This document shows positions 1 to 8,311 of a stretch of DNA of 48,003 nucleotides, in pieces. The stretch comes from an uncultured Ferrovum sp. (lineage in GTDB: Bacteria > Pseudomonadota > Gammaproteobacteria > Burkholderiales > Ferrovaceae). Under the pieces are notes generated by a model. It worked only from the letters and a program-made list of their open reading frames with translations. It was not told the DNA's origin and ran no database searches. The DNA is taken from the NCBI GenBank assembly GCA_903893215.1, contig CAITLJ010000008.1, forward strand, positions 1 to 48,003, in the 5' to 3' direction. The position numbers and the translations under genes are program-made. Position 1 is the first letter of the stretch; each line of letters begins with the position of its first letter.

Positions 1-1
1 C

Positions 2-625
2 GGCACCACCTTTTGCGAAGCGCCCGAATTCGAAGCTCCGCTCAACGTGTACGGCTATTCCAAGCTGCTCTTTGACAACCATGTCCGTGCGCATCGCGCG
101 CAACTCGACGCGCAGGTGGTCGGTCTGCGTTATTTCAATGTGTATGGCCCGCGTGAAACCCACAAGGACCGCATGGCCTCGGTGGCCTTCCACTTCTCCA
201 ACCAGTATCGCGACACGGGCAAGGTCAGGCTGTTTGCCGGTGAGGGCGCCTACGGCAACGGGGAGCAGCAACGGGATTTCGTGTCGGTGGAGGACGTGGT
301 CAAGGTCAACCTGTATTTCATGGACAACCCGGACCGGTCGGGCATCTTCAATTGCGGCACGGGACGCAGCCAGCAGTTCAACGACATGGCGGTGGCCACG
401 CTGAATGCCGTGCGCGCGCAGGACGGCCATGCGGCCGCTGCGCTGGCCGATCATGTGGCCGCCGGCCGCATCGAATACATTCCCTTTCCGGATGCCCTGA
501 AGGGCAAATACCAGAGTTTTACCCAGGCCGACATCCACGCCTTGCGTGCTGCAGGCTATGCGGAGGAATTCCTGACCGTGGAACAGGGCGTTGCCCGCTA
601 CATGGAGGCGCGCAGACATGGATAA
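2..625 (+). CDS. hldD: ADP-L-glycero-D-manno-heptose 6-epimerase (3' part)
   Basis: The enzyme epimerises ADP-D-glycero-manno-heptose to the L,D form used for the LPS inner core; it is cytoplasmic, in the extended SDR family, and needs NADP. The gene is cut by the left edge, so the N-terminal Rossmann fold is missing; the frame is open from base 2. Visible are the catalytic YxxxK (YGYSK), the family segment [19 protein letters not shown], and [15 protein letters not shown] followed by a typical C-terminal substrate domain. About 207 residues remain of the usual 310-335. Its stop overlaps the start of cysM, which indicates translational coupling. The family assignment is firm. Confidence 0.95.
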   Translation, partial: GTTFCEAPEFEAPLNVYGYSKLLFDNHVRAHRAQLDAQVVGLRYFNVYGPRETHKDRMASVAFHFSNQYRDTGKVRLFAGEGAYGNGEQQRDFVSVEDVVKVNLYFMDNPDRSGIFNCGTGRSQQFNDMAVATLNAVRAQDGHAAAALADHVAAGRIEYIPFPDALKGKYQSFTQADIHALRAAGYAEEFLTVEQGVARYMEARRHG

Positions 626-1520
626 ACAGACGCTCGGCCTGAGCATTCAGCAGGTGGTCGGCAACACACCGCTGGTGCGGCTACGCCGCTTGCCCGGCCA
701 GAGTAGCAACGTGCTGCTGGCCAAGCTGGAAGGCAACAATCCGGCCGGCTCGGTGAAGGACCGCCCCGCCATGTCGATGATCACGCGCGCCGAAGCGCGC
801 GGCGACATCCACCCCGGTGACACGCTGATCGAAGCCACCAGCGGCAACACCGGCATTGCGCTGGCCATGGCGGCCAGCGTCAAGGGCTACCGCATGGTGC
901 TGATCATGCCGGAGCATCTCAGCATCGAGCGGCGCCAGACCATGCGCGCCTTTGGCGCCGAACTGATCCTCACACCCGAAAGCGGGGGCATGGAAGCCGC
1001 CCGCGATCTGGCCGAGCGCATGCGCGATGAGGGTAAGGGCGTGATCCTCGACCAGTTTGGTAACAGCGACAATCCGCTGGCGCATTACGAGACCACCGGC
1101 CCGGAAATCTGGCGCGATACGCAGGGGCAGGTCACCCACTTCGTTGCCACCATGGGGACCACTGGCACCATCATGGGCGTATCGCGTTACCTGAAGGAAC
1201 AGAACCCGGCCATCCAGATCATTGGTGTGCATCCGGCCGATGGCTCGCAGGTGCCCGGCATCCGCAAGTGGCCGGAAGCCTACCTGCCCGGCATCTTTGA
1301 TCGCGCCCGGGTCGACCGCATCATGGAAGTGACGCAAGCCGACGCCGAGGAGACCACGCGCCGGCTGGCCGCCGAGGAGGGCATCTTTGCCGGGGTGTCG
1401 TCCGGCGGTGGCGCCTGGGTGGCCTTGCAGATTGCGCGTGAAGTGGAGAATGCGGTGATCGTGCACATCGTGTGTGACCGTGGCGACCGCTACCTTTCCA
1501 CCGGAGTGTTTCCTGCGTGA
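618..1520 (+). CDS. cysM: Cysteine synthase B (O-acetylserine sulfhydrylase)
   Basis: A PLP enzyme that makes L-cysteine from O-acetyl-L-serine and sulfide (CysM forms also accept thiosulfate). The 300-residue product has the PLP lysine at K47 in [10 protein letters not shown], the phosphate-binding loop TSGNTG, the GTTGT loop and the C-terminal GVSSGGG segment. The [10 protein letters not shown] form and the short C terminus ([15 protein letters not shown]) favour CysM over CysK. I chose the ATG at 618 because GGAGG at 604-609 sits at good spacing; an in-frame start further upstream would lie deep inside hldD. It overlaps hldD by 8 bases and its own TGA overlaps the next start by 4, so hldD, cysM and the exonuclease are probably one operon. 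Confidence 0.95.
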   Translation: MDKQTLGLSIQQVVGNTPLVRLRRLPGQSSNVLLAKLEGNNPAGSVKDRPAMSMITRAEARGDIHPGDTLIEATSGNTGIALAMAASVKGYRMVLIMPEHLSIERRQTMRAFGAELILTPESGGMEAARDLAERMRDEGKGVILDQFGNSDNPLAHYETTGPEIWRDTQGQVTHFVATMGTTGTIMGVSRYLKEQNPAIQIIGVHPADGSQVPGIRKWPEAYLPGIFDRARVDRIMEVTQADAEETTRRLAAEEGIFAGVSSGGGAWVALQIAREVENAVIVHIVCDRGDRYLSTGVFPA

Positions 1521-2296
1521 TCCCGATCCTGGCATTTGATATCGAAACCATTCCCGACTGCGCCGGGCTGCGCATCTCCCTGGGCCTGCCGGCCGACACG
1601 CCGGATGCCCATGTGGCCGAAATCGCCTTCCAGCAGCGCCGCAAGCTGACCGGCTCGGACTTCCTGCAGCCCTACCTGCAGCGGGTGGTGGCCATCTCAT
1701 GCGCCTTGCGTGATCGCAACGGCTTTCGCGTCTTCACGCTGGGCAACGCCGATGACACCGAGGCGCAGCAGGTGCAGCGTTTCTTTGACGGCATAAGCCA
1801 CTACACGCCGCAACTGGTGTCGTGGAACGGTTCCGGGTTTGACCTGCCGGTGCTGGCGCAACGCGCGCTCATTCACGGGCTGACCGCCCCGCGCTTCTGG
1901 GATCAGGGCGAGGACGACCGAGACTTCAAGTGGAACAATTACCTGTCGCGTTATCACACCCGCCACCTCGACCTGATGGACGTGATGGCGCTGTATGGTG
2001 GCCGTGCCAATGCGCCGCTCGACGAGATGGCGCGACTGTGCGGTTTTCCGGGCAAGCTGGGTATGGACGGGAGTCAGGTGTGGCCGGCCTGGCAGCAAGG
2101 GCGCAGCCAGGAAATCCGCGCCTACTGCGAGACGGATGCCACCAACACCTATCTGCTCTACCTGCGGTTTCAGCGCTTGCGCGGCCAGCTCACGGCCGAG
2201 GCCTACGGCGAGGAAGTGGCGCTGGTACAGGCCACCTTGCACGGCAGCACCGAGTTGCACTGGCACGAGTTCCTGGCGGCCTGGCCCAAGGCCTGA
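1517..2296 (+). CDS. PolB-like 3'-5' exonuclease (predicted)
   Basis: A 259-residue protein of the predicted PolB-like 3'-5' exonuclease family (DnaQ/RNase H fold). The three exonuclease motifs are visible: ExoI FDIETIPD with D8 and E10 as metal ligands, ExoII SWNGSGFDLPVLAQRAL, and ExoIII YCETDATNTYLLYLRF with a late aspartate. There is no polymerase domain, so it is a stand-alone nuclease; the substrate is unknown. It starts at GTG inside the cysM stop (GTGA overlap), implying coupled translation. The link with cysteine or LPS synthesis is positional only. The family call is strong, the cellular role unknown. Confidence 0.85.
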   Translation: MIPILAFDIETIPDCAGLRISLGLPADTPDAHVAEIAFQQRRKLTGSDFLQPYLQRVVAISCALRDRNGFRVFTLGNADDTEAQQVQRFFDGISHYTPQLVSWNGSGFDLPVLAQRALIHGLTAPRFWDQGEDDRDFKWNNYLSRYHTRHLDLMDVMALYGGRANAPLDEMARLCGFPGKLGMDGSQVWPAWQQGRSQEIRAYCETDATNTYLLYLRFQRLRGQLTAEAYGEEVALVQATLHGSTELHWHEFLAAWPKA

Positions 2297-2310
2297 ATTG
2301 CATTTGTGCC

Positions 2311-2339
2311 TTGCAGCAAAAAGGCGGCAATTGTAAAAT
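2311..2339 (+). promoter_or_regulatory. Candidate sigma70 promoter of mdh
   Basis: TTGCAG at 2311-2316 (first three bases match the -35 consensus) and TAAAAT at 2334-2339 (5 of 6 at -10) are separated by exactly 17 bases. The start point would be near 2346, about 50 bases before the mdh ATG. It lies between the exonuclease stop and mdh, consistent with independent transcription of mdh. Pattern match only. Confidence 0.5.
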
Positions 2340-2396
2340 CCGATGGTTACGCTGCTGTTACACGATCAATCCTCTCTCGTTCAAGGGAAGTCCACA

Positions 2397-3380
2397 ATGA
2401 AGAAGCCCGTTCGCGTTGCCGTCACCGGTTCTGGTGGTGCCATCGGCTACAGCCTGCTGTTCCGCATTGCCAGTGGTGAAATGCTGGGCCCGGATCAGCC
2501 AGTCATCCTGCAGCTGTTTGATATCACCCCATCGCTGAAGGTGGTGAACGGCGTGGTGATGGAGCTCGACGATTGCGCCTTCCCGCTGCTGCAGTCTGTT
2601 GTGGTCACCGACGACGTGCGCGTGGCCTTCAAGGACGCCGACGTGGCCCTGCTGGTGGGCAGCCGTCCGCGCACCGCCGGCATGGAGCGCAAGGACCTGC
2701 TCGAGATGAACGGTGCCATCTTCACCGATCAGGGGCGTGCCCTGGATGAAGTCGCCTCGCGCGACGTCAAGGTTCTGGTGGTGGGCAATCCGGCCAACAC
2801 CAACTCGCTGATCGCCATGAAGAACGCGCCCGGCCTCAAGCCGCAACAGTTCACTGCCATGATGCGCCTGGATCACAATCGTGCCTTGTCGCAAATTGCC
2901 GCCAAGACCGGCAAGCCGGTCAGTGCCGTCAGGAAGATGACCATCTGGGGCAACCATTCGGCCACCCAGTACCCCGACCTGTTCCACGCCACAGTGGACG
3001 GTGCCAGCGTGGCCGCCACCATCAACGATCAGGCCTGGCTGGAAGGCAACTTCATTCCCACCGTGCAAAAGCGCGGTGCCGCCATTATCGAAGCGCGTGG
3101 CTCGTCCAGTGCTGCCAGTGCCGCCAATGCCGCCATCGCACACATCCGTGACTGGACGCTGGGCACGCCGGAAGGCGACTGGGTCACCATGGGCATTCCT
3201 TCGGATGGTTCCTACGGCATTCCCGAAGGCGTCATCTTTGGCTATCCCGTCACCTGCAAGGACGGCCAATACACCATCGTGCAGGGTCTGGACGTGAGCG
3301 AGTTCAGCCGCGGTCGTATCGAAAAGACCCATGCCGAACTGCTGGAAGAACGCGCTGCGGTTACCCACCTGCTGGGTTGA
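2397..3380 (+). CDS. mdh: Malate dehydrogenase
   Basis: Oxidises malate to oxaloacetate with NAD in the TCA cycle. The 327-residue cytoplasmic protein is of the length of the beta-proteobacterial/cytosolic-type enzyme rather than the 312-residue E. coli type. Visible are the N-terminal [11 protein letters not shown] nucleotide loop, substrate arginines in [13 protein letters not shown] (R92, R98), NPANTNSL, the aspartate in RLDHNRA, and catalytic H187 in [12 protein letters not shown]. The ATG at 2397 is preceded by AAGGGAAG at good spacing; an in-frame upstream GTG would add an unsupported leader. It stands alone rather than in the sdh/suc cluster 38 kb away. Confidence 0.97.
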   Translation: MKKPVRVAVTGSGGAIGYSLLFRIASGEMLGPDQPVILQLFDITPSLKVVNGVVMELDDCAFPLLQSVVVTDDVRVAFKDADVALLVGSRPRTAGMERKDLLEMNGAIFTDQGRALDEVASRDVKVLVVGNPANTNSLIAMKNAPGLKPQQFTAMMRLDHNRALSQIAAKTGKPVSAVRKMTIWGNHSATQYPDLFHATVDGASVAATINDQAWLEGNFIPTVQKRGAAIIEARGSSSAASAANAAIAHIRDWTLGTPEGDWVTMGIPSDGSYGIPEGVIFGYPVTCKDGQYTIVQGLDVSEFSRGRIEKTHAELLEERAAVTHLLG

Positions 3381-3449
3381 TCTGTGGGGCGTGGCCGATG
3401 CACTGGATCGGGTCGAATCTTATGCTGCGCCGCACCAATACAGTGAGGG

Positions 3450-3878
3450 TCAGGGTCCCTTGGCCGCTGGCGTGCACCCGCTGGTGGCGTGCAGGCTGGT
3501 GCCGACGGGCTGATACACGCCGTACTGGGTGAAGAAATCGCGCTGGGCCTGATAGGCCTGATATTCCATCGCCATGATTTCATCGCAGTCGCCATTACGC
3601 GCGTGCGTGAAGCGGCCCGACCCCTGCTGCAGGTAATGCACCATCTCGTGGACCAGCACCGCGCTGGAATAGGTGCGGTCCAGCGGGAGCAGGCGGTCGT
3701 CAAGGTAGATCTTCTCGCCCGGCGGAAACCAGCCGAGCACCTGGCACTCCAGGTCATTGCAGGCGGCGTGGATCATTTCCTGGTGGGTCAGCATCACCAC
3801 TTCGGGCATCTGCGCAGGCGCGGGGTAGCCGCTAAGGTGGACAGCCCAGGACATCAGGACGGCAAGGAGTTCGTTCAT
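3450..3878 (-). CDS. Small HExxH (zincin-like) protein, function unknown
   Basis: A 142-residue protein with HEMVH at residues 77-81, the HExxH zinc-binding and catalytic motif of metallopeptidases; conserved acidic residues follow around 98-105 (GDCDEIMAMEYQA) and could supply a third ligand. The first ~23 residues are moderately hydrophobic and end near PAPAQ, so a signal peptide is possible, and cysteines at 40, 45, 98 and 135 would fit an exported protein. The start at 3878 is set by a strong AAGGAG just upstream; longer in-frame starts have none. Substrate and role are unknown. It is convergent with mdh and divergent from panD, so it is probably monocistronic. Confidence 0.7.
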   Translation of the reverse strand: MNELLAVLMSWAVHLSGYPAPAQMPEVVMLTHQEMIHAACNDLECQVLGWFPPGEKIYLDDRLLPLDRTYSSAVLVHEMVHYLQQGSGRFTHARNGDCDEIMAMEYQAYQAQRDFFTQYGVYQPVGTSLHATSGCTPAAKGP

Positions 3879-3893
3879 GAACAGCTCCTTCGG

Positions 3894-3928
3894 TAAAGTG
3901 CCGGCTGGCGGCACCACCGGCACCTTTA
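3894..3928 (-). promoter_or_regulatory. Hairpin in leader of the HExxH gene
   Basis: An inverted repeat with arms 3894-3904 and 3917-3928 (one bulged base), about 11 bp of stem rich in GC around CCGGC, and a 12-base loop. In the minus-strand transcript it ends a few bases before the AAGGAG ribosome site, where it could modulate translation. No U-run follows on either strand, so it is not a standard terminator. Effect is inferred. Confidence 0.35.
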
Positions 3929-4078
3929 CGCGCGGATTGCGGGCAGGAAGGTGTCGCGTGCACGTTCTCTCAAGCATCAGTCATGCCATTCCGGTGCGGT
4001 GCAGCATTTTTGTCATCGCCCTGTCAGGTTGCCCTATTTTGTATGGCACAATGCCGGCAAGATTGACCGGAGATCCTC

Positions 4079-4492
4079 ATGCAAAGAACCATGCTGCAGG
4101 CCAAGTTGCACCGCGTGACCACCACCCAGTCGGAACTGCATTACGAGGGGTCCTGTGCCATCGACCAGAACCTGCTCGACGCTGCCGATATTCATGAATA
4201 TCAAGCGATTGATATTTATAACGTGAATAATGGGGCGCGCTTTTCGACCTATGCCATCAGTGCAGAGCGTGGCAGTGGCACAATTTCGGTCAATGGTGCC
4301 GCAGCGCGTCAGGCCGCCCCTGGAGATTTGCTGATCATTGCCGCGTATTCGGCTTACAGCGCAGCCGAACTTGCGGATTACGCGCCGCGCCTGATCTATG
4401 TGGATGGCGAGAATCGTCTGCTGGCGCAACGCAGCAAGATTCCCGTGCAGATGAAGGAAGCGGACATCCGTCCGCTCAAGGCGCAGGGCTAA
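4079..4492 (+). CDS. panD: Aspartate 1-decarboxylase proenzyme
   Basis: Makes beta-alanine from aspartate for pantothenate and CoA synthesis. It is a pyruvoyl enzyme: the proenzyme self-cleaves between G24 and S25 in HYEGSCAID, and S25 becomes the pyruvoyl group. The rest of the family pattern is present ([11 protein letters not shown] at the N terminus, [28 protein letters not shown]). At 137 residues it is about 11 longer than the E. coli enzyme, with a longer C-terminal tail. The ATG at 4079 has GGAG 6 bases upstream and aligns with the family start; ATG at 4091 is less likely. It appears monocistronic. Confidence 0.96.
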   Translation: MQRTMLQAKLHRVTTTQSELHYEGSCAIDQNLLDAADIHEYQAIDIYNVNNGARFSTYAISAERGSGTISVNGAAARQAAPGDLLIIAAYSAYSAAELADYAPRLIYVDGENRLLAQRSKIPVQMKEADIRPLKAQG

Positions 4493-4493
4493 G

Positions 4494-4510
4494 GCTGCCG
4501 GCCCGGCAGC
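4494..4510. terminator. GC hairpin between convergent panD and HD-GYP gene
   Basis: GCTGCCGG and CCGGCAGC form a perfect 8-base inverted repeat two bases after the panD stop, with too little loop for all 8 pairs (likely 6-7 pairs). No T-run follows on either strand, so intrinsic termination is uncertain. Its position between convergent genes is suggestive. Confidence 0.3.
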
Positions 4511-4562
4511 AATGCGCAGACCCGCCGCAGGCCACCATGTTGCATGGTCGGTCGGGCGCGAG

Positions 4563-5939
4563 TCAGACCATCCAAAGCTCGTTCAGCCCCTGAAAACCCC
4601 AGGCCCCGGGATTCTCGCGGCTCACGATGCGATCGTCGCTGAGTTCCAGGTCGATGCGCTGGGGGCGCACCCGCCCCTGTGTGGCGAGCGAGAAAAACAC
4701 TTTGACCACCGGTTGCAGCAGCGAATGGTGCGCCGGCTCGCAGACCACGGCCAACTGGTTGCTTTGCAGGCGCACCAGTGAGCCCACCGGATAGATGCCA
4801 ACCGAGCGCACAAAATGCTGTAGCAACACCGGGTCGTAGTCTGCGCCGCTGGCCTGTGCCAGTTGGCGCACGGCCGCGCTCGGGCTGAGGGCGCCGCCGC
4901 CTTCGCGTTCTGATGCCAGGCCATCGTAGTCATCGCAGACCGCCAGCATGCGCGCCAGCAGGGTGATCTGCGCACCATGCAGGCCTGCCGGAAATCCTGA
5001 GCCATCAAAGCGCTCACGATGCTGCGCGGTGGCTTGGATCACCAGATCGGGCACTTGTTGCTCGGCGTTCAGCAATTCGGCACCGGCCTGCGGATAGCGG
5101 CTGAACGCCAGCCGGGCGGCCGGATCATCCGGAAGTGCCTGCAGCATGGCCAGTGGCGGGGGCAGGGTGGTGCGACCCAGGTCATGCACCAGTCCCGCCA
5201 GTCCTGCAAGGCGAATGGTGGGGGTATCCAGTTGCATCTGCTGGGCCAGGCCGACCATCAGGCCGCACACCGCCACCGAATGCATGTAGCGCTCCTCGTC
5301 GTGCTCGCGGATGCGGCTCAGGCTGACCAGGGCGGCCGGATTGCGGCGCACGGACGCCCAGATCTGTTCGACCGCCGCCAGCGCTTCGGTGCAGTCGGGC
5401 AACTGACCGCCCTGCGAGGCACTGAACATGCGGCGCACGGTATGCATGCACTCCCGGCTGAGCACGCGAGCCTGACCGGCTTCCTGGGCCACGGTCACAA
5501 GCGGCACCGGAACGGGCTCGGAGGCTGGCGTCGTCGCAGGGTGGTCTGCAGCAAGGGAGGCGATCGTTGGCGACAGCGGGTCGATTGCCGCGGCAGGGCC
5601 GTTGGTCGGCGCCGCAATGCCGTCAGTCGCCGCCGCGACAGCACCCGCGACGCCAAGGTCAGTGGATGCGTGTGCCGGGGTTGCCTGATCACGCTCCGGC
5701 AAACGGTGGTTGGTACGCTCGCCAGTGAGCAGTGGCGCCGCCTCGGGAGGACGGGGCGCCAGACCGCGTTCGGTGTCGATCCAGATTTCCTGCAGGACAC
5801 CGGCCTGCAGGGCGCGCAGCATGACCATGCTGTCGACGGCAAATCGGGTGCGCCAGAGCGGGTGCTGGAACCACGATCCGGTGATGCCGCAGACATACAT
5901 GCCGATCTGCAGGTCGGCGGTGTCGATTTTTAGACGCAT
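4563..5939 (-). CDS. HD-GYP domain protein with degenerate active site
   Basis: HD-GYP proteins hydrolyse cyclic-di-GMP. The 458-residue product begins MRLKIDTADLQIGMYV, the usual N-terminal domain of these proteins, then has an Ala/Pro-rich linker (about 65-150) and the HD domain (about 200-400). Retained: H220, the HD pair at 252-253 and D312. Changed: HDIGK reads HDLGR, the histidine expected before xxGAELL is a tyrosine, the HHE pair reads HRE (307-309) and GYP reads GFP (315-317). Several metal ligands are therefore lost, and activity may be absent or altered. I prefer the start at 5939 because the family N terminus begins there; an in-frame ATG at 6050 would add 37 unlike residues. It is divergent from the MFS gene. 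Confidence 0.85.
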   Translation of the reverse strand: MRLKIDTADLQIGMYVCGITGSWFQHPLWRTRFAVDSMVMLRALQAGVLQEIWIDTERGLAPRPPEAAPLLTGERTNHRLPERDQATPAHASTDLGVAGAVAAATDGIAAPTNGPAAAIDPLSPTIASLAADHPATTPASEPVPVPLVTVAQEAGQARVLSRECMHTVRRMFSASQGGQLPDCTEALAAVEQIWASVRRNPAALVSLSRIREHDEERYMHSVAVCGLMVGLAQQMQLDTPTIRLAGLAGLVHDLGRTTLPPPLAMLQALPDDPAARLAFSRYPQAGAELLNAEQQVPDLVIQATAQHRERFDGSGFPAGLHGAQITLLARMLAVCDDYDGLASEREGGGALSPSAAVRQLAQASGADYDPVLLQHFVRSVGIYPVGSLVRLQSNQLAVVCEPAHHSLLQPVVKVFFSLATQGRVRPQRIDLELSDDRIVSRENPGAWGFQGLNELWMV

Positions 5940-6143
5940 GGACCCAAGGCGACGAAAGCGCGCTGCCACCCGTCGGATGGCTTGTTCCTGTTTAACGGAG
6001 CCTACTCCGGGTTCTTGAGCAGCGTTGGCGTTCGGACAGGCGTCGGCCATTCGTCAGGCAATCCGCGCCATCCACCGCGCCAGACGGATGCGACGCTGCC
6101 TGACCTTGACGGGCGGGCAGGCAAGCCTGAGGCTACGTGGCTC

Positions 6144-7448
6144 ATGGATACCGCCAAGCCCCTGCAGGATCTCGAGCCTGCCGCCGTCGAACCGGCGTCG
6201 CCACATTGGGTGGCCGCCGGATCCCGGGCCTGCTGGCAGATCAACCTTGCCCTGTTCCTTGCCGGCCTGGCCACCTTTTCCTTGCTGTATTGCGTGCAGC
6301 CGCTGCTGCCGCTGTTGGCCGGAACCTTTGCCGTGAGTCCTGCACAGAGTGCATTGGCCTTATCGCTGTCCACCGGCACGCTGGCCTTGGCGATCCTGGC
6401 AGCTTCGGCCTGGTCGGTGCACCTCGATCATCGCCGCCTGATGTTCTGGTCAATGATCCTGGCAGCCAGCGCGAACCTGCTGGCCAGCCAGCTCGGCTCG
6501 TGGCCAGCCCTGCTGGTGGCACGCACCCTGGTCGGCCTGTGCATGGGTGGGGTGCCCGCCGTGGCGATGGCCTATCTGGCCGAGCACATCGAGCCGCGCG
6601 GACTGGGTTTTTCCACCGGGCTCTATGTGGGCGGTACCGCACTTGGCGGCATGACCGGCCGGGTGGTCGTCAGCTGGCTGGTCGGGGTGGTTTCCTGGCG
6701 CAACGCGCTGGCGCTGCTCAGCATGGCGGACTTGCTGCTGGCGATCGGCTTCATCCTGTTGCTGCCGCCGGCCACCCATCCGCGTCAGCGTCAGAGCGAA
6801 GCCGCTGACGGCGCCTATGGCTTGACCACCCACCTCGCCATCTGGCACGGCCATTTGAGGCAGCCCCGCCTGCGCCGCCTGTTCTGCCTGCCATTTCTGG
6901 CGATGGGAGCGTTCGTCACCATTTACAACTATGCCGGATTTCACCTGATGGCGGCACCGTTCCACCTGTCGCTTGGGCGCATTGGCCTGATGTTTGGCGC
7001 GTATGTGTTCGGCATTGCGGCGGCCCCTGCTGGTGGTTGGCTGGCGGACCGTTGGGGTCGGCCGCCCGTGGTGGTGCTTGGCACCGGCACGGCCCTGACG
7101 GGCGTCCTGCTCACGCTTTCAGGTGACCTGGGCTGGGTGGTGACCGGCGTGATCCTGCTTACGGTCGGTTTTTTCATGGCGCACGCCACCGCCAGCGGGT
7201 GGATCGGCAAGCTGGCCGATGGCCACAAGGGCCACGCCACGGCGCTGTACCTGCTGTCCTATTACAGCGGTTCCAGTGTGCTTGGTGCCATCGGCGGCTG
7301 GTTCTGGCAATGGCACGGCTGGCCGGCCGTGGTGGCCTATGCCGCGGCACTGCTGCTCTGGATGGTGTGGCTGGCGGCCGGTCTGGCAGGAGGCGATGCG
7401 GATGAGTCTGCAGCTTTGGTCGGGGCCTTCGCCAGCAAAGGGCCTTGA
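6144..7448 (+). CDS. MFS transporter, YnfM-like
   Basis: A 434-residue inner-membrane protein with about 12 hydrophobic segments from residue ~30 on, resembling YnfM: FLAGLATFSLLYCVQPLLPL in helix 1, ALSLSTGTLALAIL in helix 2, and the ARTLVGLCMGGVPAVAMAYL helix. The usual MFS motif A loop between helices 2 and 3 is poorly conserved here (SAWSVHLDHRRL), but the matching loop in the second half (GGWLADRWGRPPVV) is intact. Substrate is unknown; YnfM relatives are annotated as efflux permeases. ATG 6144 has GAGG upstream; in-frame starts further upstream read through unlike, non-membrane sequence. Confidence 0.85.
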   Translation: MDTAKPLQDLEPAAVEPASPHWVAAGSRACWQINLALFLAGLATFSLLYCVQPLLPLLAGTFAVSPAQSALALSLSTGTLALAILAASAWSVHLDHRRLMFWSMILAASANLLASQLGSWPALLVARTLVGLCMGGVPAVAMAYLAEHIEPRGLGFSTGLYVGGTALGGMTGRVVVSWLVGVVSWRNALALLSMADLLLAIGFILLLPPATHPRQRQSEAADGAYGLTTHLAIWHGHLRQPRLRRLFCLPFLAMGAFVTIYNYAGFHLMAAPFHLSLGRIGLMFGAYVFGIAAAPAGGWLADRWGRPPVVVLGTGTALTGVLLTLSGDLGWVVTGVILLTVGFFMAHATASGWIGKLADGHKGHATALYLLSYYSGSSVLGAIGGWFWQWHGWPAVVAYAAALLLWMVWLAAGLAGGDADESAALVGAFASKGP

Positions 7449-7489
7449 TCGTCAGCCCGACGCCTTGGCCTCGCTGCGCTGCGTCGGCT

Positions 7490-7506
7490 GATAGGGACAG
7501 CCTATC
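7490..7506. promoter_or_regulatory. OxyR-like half-site upstream of ahpC
   Basis: GATAGG and CCTATC are perfect inverted arms around a 5-base centre, giving ATAG-N7-CTAT, which is one half of the known OxyR tetramer consensus. The second expected ATAG-N7-CTAT is not evident, though a looser dyad (ATCAAA/TTTGAT, 7504-7527) follows directly. It lies 117 bases before the ahpC start. Control of ahpC by OxyR is well known; binding here is inference. Confidence 0.5.
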
Positions 7507-7622
7507 AAAGCCACAACAATTTTTGATTGGCGCCAGCACCGGAAACCACTTAGTCTCGCTCTGCGATGCAGCAGGATCACTGTGTTTGCTGCCAATCCCG
7601 TCAACCCACCTGGAACCACACC

Positions 7623-8186
7623 ATGTCTTTGATCAATACCCAAGTCCAGCCCTTCAAGGCCAACGCTTTCCACAACGGCAAGTTTGTCGAGATCACCGAA
7701 CAGACCCTCAAGGGCCACTGGTCCGTGTTCATCTTCATGCCGGCCGCGTTCACCTTCAACTGCCCGACTGAAGTCGAAGACGCCGCCACCAACTACGCCG
7801 AATTCAAGAAGGCCGGTGCCGAGGTGTACATTGTTACCACCGATACCCACTTTGCCCACAAGGTGTGGCACGAAACCAGTGATGCCGTGCGCAAGGCCGA
7901 GTTTCCGCTGATCGGCGACCCCGCCCACAAGCTGACCCGCGCGTTTGACGTGCATATCGAGGAAGAGGGCCTGGCACTGCGTGGCACCTTCATCATCAAC
8001 CCGGAAGGCGTGATCAAGACACTGGAAGTGCATGACAACGCCATCGCCCGTGACGTGTCGGAAACCCTGCGCAAGCTGAAGGCTGCCCAATATGTGGCCG
8101 CCAACCCGGGTCAGGTGTGCCCCGCCAAGTGGAAGGAAGGCGCCAAGACCCTGACCCCGTCGCTGGACCTGGTCGGCAAGATCTAA
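7623..8186 (+). CDS. ahpC: Alkyl hydroperoxide reductase peroxidase subunit
   Basis: A typical 2-Cys peroxiredoxin (187 residues, exactly the usual length) reducing H2O2, organic peroxides and peroxynitrite in the cytoplasm. The peroxidatic C47 lies in PAAFTFNCPTE, matching PxxxTxxC, and the resolving cysteine is C166 in GQVCPAKW. It is recycled by AhpF, encoded 125 bases downstream. The start MSLINTQVQPF aligns with the family N terminus; the ribosome site is weak (GGAA about 9 bases upstream). An OxyR-like site lies upstream and a large hairpin downstream. Confidence 0.97.
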   Translation: MSLINTQVQPFKANAFHNGKFVEITEQTLKGHWSVFIFMPAAFTFNCPTEVEDAATNYAEFKKAGAEVYIVTTDTHFAHKVWHETSDAVRKAEFPLIGDPAHKLTRAFDVHIEEEGLALRGTFIINPEGVIKTLEVHDNAIARDVSETLRKLKAAQYVAANPGQVCPAKWKEGAKTLTPSLDLVGKI

Positions 8187-8208
8187 GTCTCACCCGCAGT
8201 ACCTGACC

Positions 8209-8249
8209 GGGGCGTGCACGCTGTCGCAGGCTGGACAGCGCGCCGCCCC
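8209..8249 (+). promoter_or_regulatory. Long hairpin in the ahpC-ahpF spacer
   Basis: GGGGCG (8209-8214) pairs with CGCCCC (8244-8249), and CGCTGTC (8219-8225) with GACAGCG (8234-8240), around an 8-base loop and a small internal loop. That gives at least 13 GC-rich pairs. No T-run follows, so it is not a standard terminator. It could stabilise the ahpC message after processing or cause partial termination, giving more AhpC than AhpF. Confidence 0.5.
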
Positions 8250-8311
8250 GTCCCCATTCCCGGCCTGAGTTTGCGCGCCTGCGCCTTCAGCCTCATTTCT
8301 GGAGCCATCAC

